Source: Moringa oleifera
Taxonomy: Eukaryota; Streptophyta; Magnoliopsida; Brassicales; Moringaceae
DNA length: 64,000 nucleotides
Assembly: GCA_021397835.1 (NCBI GenBank)
Contig: JAJFZO010000575.1
Coordinates: 3,911,001-3,975,000 of the forward strand
Direction: 5' to 3'
Position 1 is the stretch's first letter; each line of letters starts with the position of its first letter. A program made the translations under genes and the position numbers. The notes beneath the pieces are model-generated. The model searched no databases. It worked only from the letters and a program-made list of their open reading frames with translations, and was not told where the DNA came from. Below are positions 47,725 to 59,359 of this stretch, piece by piece.

Positions 47725-50700
47725 ATGAGGATAGACTTGAACTCAATCGCCCGCAAGGTCGAGGTCGATAATCGGATTCCACTCCGTAATTACTATAGAA
47801 TCGCCGATAATCTCCTCAGACAGGTCTCCCTCTTAATTTAATCCTCTTCTAAATCGCAATATTAGTATTACTTTTTTTTTGTCATAATCGAGGTTTTTAA
47901 GTTCAAAACTTTGGTTTGGGTAAAAATTGGTATCTTATGCTGGTTTTTAACCATTCCAACGATGCATCAGTTGTGGTTCTGAGTTCTGTCTGCTGTGTAA
48001 TTATTAGTTTGTTTTGTGCTTCAACAATTGAGCTGAATTGTTAACATTTTGTAACAAAATTTCTGCGTATATCTGCGGTTCTATGCTCTATCACAATTCC
48101 AATAACAATTTGTGGTGTATATAGAGTTGATAAGTTAATGTCAAAAGGTGAAGATGAAACTCCCTTTTTTTCTTTTCATGCTTTAGATTTTGGTATACAG
48201 TGTCTGATCAGGAGCAGACTCTGAGGACAGGAATATTTTTAACTCTTTTTTTTTTTTACACTTACTACCTGCCTATCATCTAAATGGCAGCATGTTTGAC
48301 TAGTTAGAGCTTAATGGCTGTACATAGATATATGTAGTTGTTTACAATTGGATAAGTATCCTATAAATTGGCTGCTACTTCGAATTTCATAAGGAATGAG
48401 TGTTGTGGGATTTTTATATTATTGTTGTGCCTTTCTGGATCTTGTTACCTCTATGCTAATTTGCTGTTTCTGTCATTCTCAGGCAAGTATTTACCGGGAG
48501 GAAAAGAATATTGTTGATTTGTATATTATACTTCTTAGATATTCAAGGTGAGGAGAGACTATGCTGTGAGATGCAGTTCTTTGTAGTTAAATTTATATCA
48601 CAGGCTTTTTATGCTTGAGCTCATTTGTCTTTTCCCAGTTTGGTGTCTGAAACTATACCGTATCATCGGGATTATCAGGCTTTGTTTCCAAAAGAAAGAG
48701 GAAGTTATAGGAAGGTGAGATAAACTAGTCCCGGACTTAGAATTGTTAGAGTGTATTTCATGCTTGGTAATGGTAATATGGTACAGTTTACCATTTGTAC
48801 TTTCACTGCAGAGATTGCATGCTGTAGTGGATGAGCTTGAATCTTTGAAGCCAGAATTCTTACGTCAAGTGGATGAACTGAACAAAGCTAACGTAGGGGC
48901 CCAACTACTTGAATTTGACGGCCCAGATATGATTTCATATGGTTCAGAGGCTGTGGAAGGGCCTTTTGTCAATAAAAATTCTTACACAAGCGTGGATATG
49001 AACCGGGTACTAAACTACACATTCGCACCATTGATATGGCATTGATGTGAAATAATGGATGTAATATGCCATTGCTAATCTGGGCAGGGAGCCTTGGTCG
49101 AGTTCAACATCTTATTCTATTTTATGCTTCCCCAGTATGGGATCTAGTTATTATGATATTTAATGCTGTATTCCTTGCCAGTCCATATATATGAAGTGGT
49201 GGGAAAGTTTCATTTATGTTTCTGTCAAAATTGGTCTCTCTCTCTCTCTCTCTTCTTTTTCTTTTTTTTTCCCCCCTCTAAATGTTATGTTGTAGAAGCT
49301 TGAAATTCACTAGGTTTTACATTCTCTTTTTTTGGTGTGGTTGCAGCCAGGCAGTATGGCTATTCAACCTTCATTGAAGTATAACAGCAAGCAAACTCAG
49401 GTTTCATCTTCAAATGCTGCCCAAATTGACAAGCAATTCCAGAGGCTGTGAGTATTATTCCCTTTATAATTATGTTCTTTCAGAGGGGCCTATAAATTCA
49501 GTAACATGTTTACAAAATGGTAAATTGATAGAAAGGCAATATTCTGCCGCATATTCCATATGGAGGGGAGTTTTCCTGTAAATTATGCCCTTACGTCTGT
49601 GGTTTTGTTCCATTTGTATACTTGCTTGTATTCTTTGATGTTCTTCTTGTTCAGTATTTGAATGTTTGTAGTTAAAGAAAGAAAGGTTATGATTATTACC
49701 ATTGGTATTGTACTGAATCCAATATGCATATATTTGTCCCTCATATGGTGAAAACTGCTACTCGAAGTTTAAGTCCTATTTTTGGATGCTGTTGCTTTTG
49801 TGAACATTTTCATTTCTTTTTGTAATCCCAAAGGTAAGGTTTATCATTGCTTTGAAAGAAAGTGATGATCAGGTTCCAATCATAGGATTAATATGCTCTT
49901 GGTATGCCACTTTCTCTTATAATTGACGTATTATGATTTTTACGGGAGATGTGCAGATCATTTGGATTACCTCTCCCCAAGAAAGAGACTTTATCGAGGC
50001 ATTCAATCCTAGGCCCAAATGGTCTTCGAGGCCCGTGGCTTGGACCTAGTACAGAGATGAAGGTTACTTTTTCATGCTGTTCTTTTTGGTGTTAGCTTTT
50101 CATTTTATCTTGTTTTGGTCTCCTTTTCAGAGTGCATAAACTGAAAAAAAATGAATTCTATTATGAGATACAGGTTCAATATCCAAGCAACACTGACATG
50201 GCACTCGCTGAAAATTCAGGGTAAGGATTTCTTGACTATCTCTTTTCATTTTAGGTCAGACATTCAAAACCCTATTACGTTGGATTTCTTTTCTTATCAT
50301 GTTTTTGGCTATAACATTCTTGTACATCCCAAAAGCTGAATTTTTCCCTTTGACTTTGTTAAGTTTATAGTTCTAAGTTGTGTTAGCTTCTAACTTCTGT
50401 CCTTTTCTTCACCAATGGTAATAGCCTGATCCAGACTGGAGAATATGGCATCGTGACAGTAAAGAATGATGATCATGATGGTGCTACATCTATGATGGAG
50501 TCAGTGCTCTCTTTGGATGATGGTAGATGGTTGCGCCCTGTTGAGGAATCATGTTCCCTATTAGCTGATGAAGCAAGAGAGGATCCTTTTCAGTTTGTTA
50601 GTATCAAGCAACCTTCTCCTCCTCCTGTTCTCGCACGTGTTCAGCAGGAATTTGCTCCAATTTGCCCATCAAAAGTTGCCGATCCTAGACCTGGACCAGC

Positions 50701-53700
50701 AAAGCTTTCTGAGGATGGAATTCAGAGCACTAACTCTTATCAACATTTACATGTTGTAGGTTTCTTTTGCTGATACAGTTTTTATGTATTTGCTTAATGT
50801 ACATGATTGATTTTACTTCTCATTTATAATTCTTATATGCTTGTTGTTGATGATTTTGATGATACTTTATTTGCTCCCTTTTGACATGCATTGCAGTCAG
50901 TACGGATGATGGAAGATTTCTTACGGCTGGCTCAGGGAAATACACAAAAAAATTTAGAAACATGTGGTGTTCTAGCAGGCTCACTGGTAAGTAAAAATTA
51001 AGCACTTTTGCTATTTCAAAAAAAAATCATTCGAAATTAGATTCGGACATGGTTTTTATACTAATATTTGATCTGGTTGTAGAAAAACAGAGTTTTCTAT
51101 ATCACTACGCTCATTGTCCCAAAGCAGGAGTCAACTTCAGATTCGGTATGAATTGTGATTTCAAGTTTATTCTTATTAAAAAAAATTTGTTGTTTCAAGT
51201 TTGAACTTATACAATGGAGAAGTTTGCCAGTTGGTCACCTGTCTTAGCAATTTGCTTCCTTAGTTTGTTCTGCTGTTGAGGATTGATAAGGAATTCATAA
51301 ATAGAGAGCGCTGCAGAATTTTTAGATTCCTTGAGATTTAAATAATGTACAGAAATAGGTTTCGAGGAGGATTGCCCATTTGCTTTAACTGCTGATGGAA
51401 ATGGAAATCATATGGAAGACTTTGTAACAAACCATTTGGATAGATCGTATGTACTCCCCCAGAATCCATCGTTACAATCTTCATAATGTGATCTTTGTAA
51501 TAAACCAGAGACAAGTGAGGTTAATCTCCTTTCTGCTTTGGTGGATTGTGCTTAATATTTCTTGTGTAGCATACTTTATTAATGCAAAATCAACTTTGTC
51601 AGTCAATCTTATCAACTATGTTAAGTGGTAAAATAAGCATAAACTGGAAAGAAGAAAAGGGAACAGCACCAAGTCTTGTAGACCCAACAGCACTTTCTTC
51701 TCCCATGGAAATGTAACAGGCTGAGGTCACTGTCCCATCCAGCTTGTGTGTGTGAGTATATTTTCTTAAAAAAATGAAGTTAGTGAGTCTTAGGAGCATT
51801 TTCATCTTACTCATGACTTTGATTTCTCATCGGTCATGTGTTGCAGTGTTTTAGTTATGTTTTATTTGCGTCTATTCACTGTCACTGACGTTGCACCAAT
51901 TTACAGTGCCAGACATTAAATGAAGAAGAAATATTTGAAGTTCAAGACAAATTGTCGCTTTTTCCTTTGGGATGGATTCATGTAAGTGCCTCAAGCCCTG
52001 CTGGTCAGTCATTTGCTGGTTGTCTTTGCTGATTTTGCTGTATATTTTATTCGTAGTTACTATCCGTTGGTAAGCATATCAAAGATTTAGGTAGAAAAGA
52101 ATTTTCTAAACTTTTGTATCTTTGTTTTGGAAAAATGATCTATAAATCTTTTGTCTCCGTCATCTTGGTAATTGATGTTCAATAAAATACATAAAAGGAA
52201 ATGGATGCTCATATTTTGAGTCCCTGGATGATAGTCTCATTCTGTAGAACCACTCTTTGGTTTGCGTATTTACTACGTCACTATTAATGATGGCCTAGAA
52301 GGGCTGCTTTGATGATGACAGCCACCTGTTCGAGTTTGTGTCTCTATATTCTTAAGATATATTCTATTTCAGTTTCTACTGTCCAGATTTCTTAATTTTT
52401 GGGAAATAGCATGTTTGAGAAGGTATTCTACATCCTCTGAATTTCCTCGTGTATATGGCGAATAGCTCTCATGTTTCCAATGAATTTGAGCGTTATGCAA
52501 GATTGTTAATTGAAGTCTTTGAGTAGTTTGTCTTCTATCAATAGAGCACAGGATGGAGGTGTTTATTACAGTGGAGAGAGTGGGATTTACTAAGATAAGA
52601 GGTTAGAGGTTAAATTTAATTACTGGCAATATTAGATTGTCTCTGTTCTCAAAAAAAAAAAAAAAGATTGTCTAGGCCATGCATTTTTTGGAACTGTACA
52701 TGATGATTGGCTTTGTGTGTATGGACAACTTCCTGGAAAGATTGTCACAGCAAACAGTCTTCTTAGAGGAAAGATATAGTCTTGGTTGGGACAAAGGTCA
52801 ATCATCTTTTGTTACATTGTTTGGTTGATGTTGGATTTTCTTCAAATTTTGTTTGCATTGAAATGTATATCTTTGACATATAAGTGAAGTTGCTTCTCTG
52901 CCGAATCTATAGTTTTTTCATGATAATCCTTATTTCATGGGGAGAAAAGAAAGATGTGGTTTCAAATGTTCCAATCTGAAGTTGCGCTTAGAAATCACTG
53001 CCTTTCGGTGGACACATGTTTCTTCATTGATATAGTTTCACTGTTGCTGTGTTCTCCTTGCAATTTTTTTTCCCCCATTCAGTGAACTTTTTTCTTGCTA
53101 ACTTGCTGCTGCTAAGATGTCCTGTGTTTCTTGTTTATGTGCTCTCTGATTTTTGTTTTTATTTTCAGACCCACCCATCACAAACTTGTTTCATGTCATC
53201 TGTCGATCTGCACACCCACTACTCTTATCAGGTAACAAACTGTGCTGTGTAATTTATTATTATTATTATTTTTTCTTTCAAATCTTAACTGATATATTTG
53301 CTGCTTATTTGAGTGGACGAAACTGTTAAATTTACTTACACAAGGATGTAAGTCTTTCCTAGAGCAAGGTCGATTATGGTCTTTAGTTTGGTTTTGCAAA
53401 TTTTAATGAGTGTTTTACCAAAAGGAGGATATGGTGTATATTTGTGGAGTCATTCTCTGGCAGTCATAATGAGTTTCCTCACAAATTGTTTGTCATTTGA
53501 GACCAGAAGGACTCCAAACCCTGTTACGTATCCCCTTTTAGTTACCTGCTTTTACTTTATAGACTGCAGTAGATCTCAATAAAAGGAAATATGGAAAGTG
53601 ACTTGGTAATAGATCAGAGTGCTAAATAGACGTTGGTATTTGGTAAGATTTAGGTAGAAAAAGGAATTGAATTAAATCTATGGTGGCAGCATTATCTATG

Positions 53701-54059
53701 CATTTTAGTAATGAGTAGATGTTTCGCTATTATGTCAGTCTTGATCCAAATAAATGTTGTTTAACTTTTGTTTTTGTGTTTATTAGTCCACTTAAAAGAT
53801 AACTTTTTCCCTTCTTATGGCTCTACCTCAGATTATGTTGCCGGAAGCAATTGCAATTGTTATGGCACCGACAGATACATCGAGCCCTCATGGCATATTT
53901 CATCTGTCTGATCCTTCGGGTGTGTCTGTGATCCGTAACTGCCAGCAGAGGGGGTTCCATCCCCATGAGGAGCCTTTGGATGGGAGCCCCATTTATGAGC
54001 ATTGTTCTCATGTTTATATGAACTCCAAATTAAAATTTGATGTTGTTGATCTGCGATGA
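47725..54059 (+). CDS. AMSH3: AMSH3-type JAMM deubiquitinase
   Basis: ESCRT-III-associated zinc deubiquitinase that trims K63-linked ubiquitin and is needed for vacuolar trafficking. Exons 47725-47823, 48483-48547, 48639-48714, 48812-49006, 49347-49447, 49957-50062, 50174-50220, 50425-50755, 50897-50986, 51083-51145, 51907-51981, 53169-53231 and 53832-54059 give 512 residues, the usual size. The N-terminal helical MIT-like domain (DNRIPLRNYYRIADNLLRQ, then ASIYREEKNIVDLYIILLRY) matches AMSH3 more than AMSH1. The C-terminal MPN+ domain has Glu361 in NLETCGVLAG, then GWIHTHPSQTCFMSSVD with His416, His418 and Asp429 as the JAMM zinc ligands. The end (HVYMNSKLKFDVVDLR) is typical. The start was chosen as MRIDLNSIARKVEVDNR. 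All catalytic residues are intact. Confidence 0.95.
51982..53168 (+). other. Large AMSH3 intron
   Basis: A 1.2-kb intron that separates His416 from Thr417-His418, so it splits the JAMM motif. It contains an A15 run near 52650. No gene or element is recognisable in it. Confidence 0.75.
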
Positions 54060-55442
54060 GCATGCAGTTCATCTTGGATGTTGAGGAAATTATTTTTCAG
54101 AAAAGGGAACTTTCCAGAGCAGGAAAATCATAACCTTAGCAGTGTGTTGTAAATTTAAGTGATATTATGAAAAGAAAAAGAATATAATTTAAGTGGTATG
54201 AGAATCCATTGATTCTAGTGTTTGTTGTAAACGGTAAATTCAAGATTTGATATCTAATCACTGAACTCTATGGAACTTCCATGCTTTGTTTTGTAGGGCT
54301 TTACAAAAACCCTTTGAAATCAGCAGTACTCAGGAAGCAGAATGCATTGATTGTGCTGTGTCTTAATTATTTCAAGCTGCTGTCTTCAGTATCATTCCAA
54401 TCATTTGTGCAGTTTAAGTTGTGGACGATAATCTTCTTCCTTCGTATTTGCTCTCAAACCCTCTCAGGGTAGCCATCTTACATTGAGATTATAGGTTCGT
54501 GGCTGAGATGAAGTGTCTCTGCCAGTGTATTTTTGGTATCTAAGGCGTAAAGCAGTTGGAAGTTCTTGTCAAACCAACAGACCTGTCATTTAGCAGAGAC
54601 GGTGAAGGACGAGCACATTTTATGAAATATTGATTGTCTGCAGCAAGTTGCAGCGTACATAACTTGCAGATTAGGCCCTATGAAGCGCTGTCCCACATCT
54701 TCCCAACTCCTCAAATCAATGTTTAGAACTGTTAGCTGTCATGACAACTGCTCGGGATGCTTCCTATAGCTATAGAATATGCCAAAAACCAATCCCAATC
54801 TCTCTTTTCTTTTCTTTCCTTGTCACAAACATGCAAGCTAGCTAGTCATCTCTTAAAAATTAGATGCACATCATGAAGAAAGAATCAAATAAAGACCTAC
54901 CTTGTTGGAGCTAGCAAACATCCTCCTATGTGTCTGTGCCCTACATCTCATTAAAATCCTTTATTGAGAGTTAGTACCTTCAATTGCTCATAGGGCACTG
55001 CATGTGACTGTCTTCAACATGCTCCCTGATGATTTCTGACATGCTGGTAGTTGCACATATGGCTGCACCATGGCTTAAATTCTTCAGGACAATGAGTCTG
55101 GTCTTCCATGGAGGCAGGTTCTATTGTTATTAGAGAGGAAATAGGTGTACTCTGTCGGCTCTTGGATCATCAAGTGCTCTCACCTACTGAGAGATTCACT
55201 CAACATATCCTTGATGATACAAGCTTGTTTAACCACATTTAATATTTAATGTTTAAATTAATATAAGTCTTGACATGCCAGTAAAAGTTTAAAAAAGACA
55301 AAGATCTTCTGTTTTGGTAATTTATGATGCTAATGTGAAAAAAAAAATCTTAACCTGTTGATTTTGTCAACTTGTTAGGTGGAATAATGTCTAAAAAGAT
55401 CAATTCAAATGTATCACATACGGTCTTTGATGCAATATAAAA

Positions 55443-55468
55443 ACTAAGCAATAACTTTATTGCTTAGT
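55443..55468. repeat. Perfect hairpin
   Basis: ACTAAGCAATA and its exact complement TATTGCTTAGT are separated by a 4-nt loop (ACTT). A related AATTGCTAAGT lies 20 bp downstream. Confidence 0.8.
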
Positions 55469-56267
55469 GATACACGACCAAATTGCTAAGTAAAGCTATC
55501 CTCGTATCCTTTTCTTCTTATTACTCTTGCAAGTCGCACACCGTACTATAGTTTCTCCAGCCTCAGGGTTCTCATTTCTCAACCTGGTGGACTTATTAAA
55601 GGTGTTAAGATTATTAGCCAAAGTGCTTTTGAGAGTACTCAACATTAAAATGGGTTCAAACTGAATAAATATATGAAAGGAACCTACTTGAATGGTGCAC
55701 ATGACAACAAGGAAAACCCTTAGAAAAGAACGGAAGGAAAGTTTGAAAAATTGGGAGAACAATGAAGATATTATAATGCTGCAACAATAATGGAGCAGAC
55801 CATGCAAGAATTAATGATCCAACCATTTACTTAGTTGTTTAACTCACAAAAAGAAAGCTTCTTCTCGCCCAAAGATTTGGCCCGTGCGATTTCATGAAAG
55901 AAGAACGGCATTCTACCCAAATTTGGTGATATAGTGCTTGCGATTTTCTTTGTACAAACAAGGAAAACTACTCGTGATGAGCGAACTTCGCTTCTCATCA
56001 AGATCTTTTGCTTTTCTCTTTACACTTGAAGATATATATGCATACACGCAGTACAGTTATGGGGCCTAGTGATCTCCTAAGAAAGGATGGCAAGTACCAT
56101 CTAGAAAAGATCCATGGATGCCATTTGACTAGTAATATATAAAGATTAATTAAGGTCTGTAGCTATAGGTCACTCATGTTAATAGTACTTTTCCCTGGCT
56201 TTGTAGGTTAATTAAGAACAAGAGGATGTAACTGAGAATGGAGGACAATATGTTGACACACTTAGTT

Positions 56268-56293
56268 GATTCACGTGGCACATTCCCCCACCG
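56268..56293 (+). promoter_or_regulatory. G-box and ACC-rich motif upstream of MYB
   Basis: TTCACGTGGCA carries a CACGTG G-box and is followed by CCCCCACC. The pair lies about 130-140 bp before the MYB start codon. HY5 is known to act through such ACGT elements on SG7 MYB genes in Arabidopsis; its action here is inference. Confidence 0.55.
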
Positions 56294-56310
56294 TTTGTAT
56301 GTCCAAGCAT

Positions 56311-56344
56311 CTCTCTCTCTCTCTCTCTCCCTCTCTCTCTCTCT
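56311..56344. repeat. (CT)n microsatellite in MYB leader
   Basis: CT run with one interruption, just before a TATTTAAG sequence. Confidence 0.9.
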
Positions 56345-56360
56345 TATTTAAGCTTGCTCA

Positions 56361-56414
56361 ATGAAACTGTATCCAAAAACTGGCTGCTTGTGTGCCAGTG
56401 GGAGTGGAGAGTGA
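56361..56414 (+). CDS. Candidate uORF of the MYB gene
   Basis: A 17-codon frame ([17 protein letters not shown]) whose TGA shares its A with the ATG of the MYB gene, giving TGATG. It is real only if transcription starts upstream of 56361. If TATTTAAG at 56345 is the TATA box, the leader would be too short to include it. Confidence 0.4.
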   Translation: MKLYPKTGCLCASGSGE

Positions 56415-58313
56415 TGGGGAGAGCACCATGTTGTGAGAAAGTGGGGTTGAAGAGAGGAAGATGGACAGCAGAAGAAGATGCTATATTAACCAAATACATT
56501 CAAGCTCATGGAGAAGGCTCATGGAGATCATTACCCAAGAATGCAGGTAAGAACTCCAATTCAAAAAAGAAAAAGAAGCTCTTTTGAGGGAAATAGAAGG
56601 GAAAGATTGTATATTACAAATGGGTTTTTGGTTTATTTGCTTAACTGGGAATGATCATGGTTTGAAGGTCTGTTAAGGTGTGGCAAGAGTTGCAGACTCA
56701 GATGGACAAACTATTTGAGGGCTGACTTGAAGAGAGGGAACATCACTCCTGAAGAGGAAGAACTCATTGTTAAATTGCACAGCACTTTGGGTAACAAGTG
56801 AGTCTGCTTCCTTTTTTTTTCTCTTCAGCCATGCATATATCTCAAGTTGCTTGCCTTAGCTTTCGGAGAAGTGTTTTTGAGAATTTCTGAATTTCTCACC
56901 ATGAAAACTTGCAATTCAACTTCAACCATAACCTCCAAAGAATGTAGCTTTTCCCATTAGAATATCTGTTTTCTTCTGTTCAAGAAGTTGCAGTTGCATT
57001 AACAAGCTATGAAGTTTACACAGCAAGCACCCAAGCTTCTTAGTTCTACTTTGTCATGAAGGTTTAAAAATTCGTCTTGTCATGATCCGTTCCAAACTTG
57101 CGGGGAAGTTGGCATATGCTTTATACTAAGAATATATGTCCCACCAAAATAGGAAGAGTTCCTTTCTGTAAAATGTTGAGTCTAGCTTTATATCTTCTTC
57201 TAGTTTATTTGTCCAAATTAATTATCAGAGAAAACTTAAAATCTTGAAATTAAGTACTTTAAGAGGCACCAAGCATGCTTGACCTTGAGGGTACTCTTGC
57301 TATATATATGAATTTGATGTTTTGAGTTTCATTTGGTTTCTTGAATCTGAAATCTCCAGCCCTTTCTTCCTTTTCTAGTTTGTCATTAATGGCTTGGGGA
57401 AGCCATGGCATTAATCTATTTGGTTACATGTTAGTCTTAATGATGTAGGTGGTCTCTGATAGCTTCACATTTACCAGGAAGAACAGATAACGAGATAAAG
57501 AACTACTGGAACTCTCACTTGCGCAGGAAAATTTACACCTTCACCAGGCTCAGAAATGATGATCATTCCCCAGTTACTAACTTGGATGCTGTCACAATAC
57601 CTGCAAGAGGCATCCGAAGTGGTGGCAGAACCAGCAAATCAGCCATGAAAAAGCGGAAGCACATGTTACACGAGCCCTGGACTGGTGCCACAACTCAGAC
57701 ACTTGAAAAACCGACGTATCAAAAGAAGACAACTCCACCAAGCACAACAGCAGGTCATTATCAGGACAGCCAAATAATGGGTTCACCTTCTGGGTCCCAA
57801 AAACACAGTGAAGAAGATGAAAGAAACATTAGTATGCATGAGTTTTGCATGGACAGTGCAGTAGAGGGACTAGATGAAAGAGAAATTGTACCTTCTGATG
57901 TTGGTTTCTGGCCCACCAAGGAGATGGAACCTGAAGAATTCGGACCATACGAGTGGCTAGATAGTGAAGTAATGCGCCTTAGCCGTATTCTGCAAAGAGA
58001 AGAAGGTGGGTATAGGACACTTAACAAGCAGGCAGAAGGTGGGGTCATGGGTGTAACTGAGGGGAGAGACAATGGGGTCATGGCTCAAGACAGTATGACC
58101 ACAAGTGATGAAGACACACACGGCTGCACTGTTAATTGGAGGTCAAATGGTGAGAGCAATAACAAGTGGTTGCAGCCTTGCTCTTCGCCTGCAAATCCAG
58201 GTATTGACGATGAATGGTTTGATTGTCAGAACCAGTGGGACTTCTGTGGTGAAGGGGACAAAATGCTGGTTATGCTGTGGGATAGTGACAATGGTGAAAA
58301 AGGGTGTCATTAA
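56414..58313 (+). CDS. R2R3-MYB, subgroup 7 (flavonol regulator, MYB12/MYB111/MYBF1-like)
   Basis: Nuclear transcription factor. Exons 56414-56546, 56668-56797 and 57449-58313 (the standard R2R3 intron positions) give 375 residues. R2 (about 14-61) has [21 protein letters not shown] and R3 (about 67-112) has [20 protein letters not shown] and [20 protein letters not shown]. The start [20 protein letters not shown] is that of flavonol MYBs. The subgroup-7 signature [11 protein letters not shown] is present at about 146-156. The C-terminal region is acidic with Trp-rich stretches ([20 protein letters not shown]), suited to activation. Known SG7 members switch on CHS, CHI, F3H and FLS independently of bHLH partners; this gene's targets are inferred from that. 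The usual C-terminal WLLS-like SG7-2 motif is not obvious, since the end reads [13 protein letters not shown]. Confidence 0.92.
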
Positions 58314-59359
58314 CTCAAGAAAAGTGGGCATCAAGTTAAGGAATTGTGAATTAGTAAAGCATTTCAAAAGTATTTTAAGTTGTGTGTGTGTGTGGAAAAA
58401 AGACTCTTTCTCTCTGGTATCTATCTTGAATGGAATAACCTCTTCAGGGGTGTTACTATTTCTTTGAGGAAAGAAAATTAATGAAAATTTGTAAGTTTGC
58501 ATTATGATTCACGTTAATATAATGGATCTCTAAGTTCGTAGATGGCCATCCTAGAAAGTTTTTAAATAAAATAATTTCTACTGAATTATATTTATAATTA
58601 ATAAATGATAATAAATATCGATAAGATCAATTGTATTTTTGATAGTTTAATTTAGTTAAATTTAAATTTTTATAAGAATTTCAAAAATTGATAATATGAT
58701 TTTTGAATTTGAATAAAAAATTATTCAACTTTAAGAAGAAAATTCAAAATTGAGTTTATATTTTATTTAAAATATTTTCACATTAAAAATATTCTCAATT
58801 TTTCACATTAATTTAAACTAAATTAAAAAAAAAGATATACAATTAATTCGATTAATACATCAAGGTTTAAATTAAGAAATGGATATGATTTAAGAATTTT
58901 TTTATATTTAACTGTACATTGTAACATAAGAAATATATCTTAAATTTTAATTATTGTAAGATCACTTTGTATAAAATTTTAAATTAATTTCTATTAAAAA
59001 AATCAATTGTTTCTTATTCATAAATGAGAAGTATCAATGTGGCAATGTGGTGAAGTTATTAATTTAAAGGTTCAATGAATGATTAATTTGTGGGTATGGA
59101 GTGTCTTCCCTTCCAGGTCAAGTTGCATAGTTTGTTGGTAGTGATAAAAGATTGTACTTTCTGTCTGTTTCCCTTTCCTGACAAATTTCTGGCATTCAAG
59201 TTTCTACTCTTTCCAGGACGGCAATCATGTTGGCTTGAGCTTTGCAGAAATGTATTTGGGTCTGAATCAAAGATTGAAAGCATTCCAAAGATACAAGTTC
59301 CCTGAGAAAACATCGAGATGAAAATACATTTCAAGGGAAAAATAATCATGTTCATGGCA
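58314..59359. other. Convergent intergenic MYB / TRM
   Basis: About 1 kb. MYB 3' UTR to about 58500, an AT-rich patch (58560-59060) and the TRM 3' flank. No gene is visible. Confidence 0.6.

Larger units (their letters stand above)
54060..56413. other. Intergenic AMSH3 to MYB
   Basis: About 2.35 kb. AMSH3 3' UTR to about 54600, then AT-rich DNA with a perfect hairpin (55443-55468), then the MYB promoter with a G-box (56272-56279) and a CT microsatellite. A 103-codon minus-strand frame at 55496-55807 has no recognisable content and was left out. Confidence 0.55.

Noticed and set aside
55496..55807. 103-codon minus-strand frame between AMSH3 and MYB
   Set aside because: No domain, signal or family resemblance is seen and the composition is like noncoding DNA. 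Expression data would be needed to keep it.
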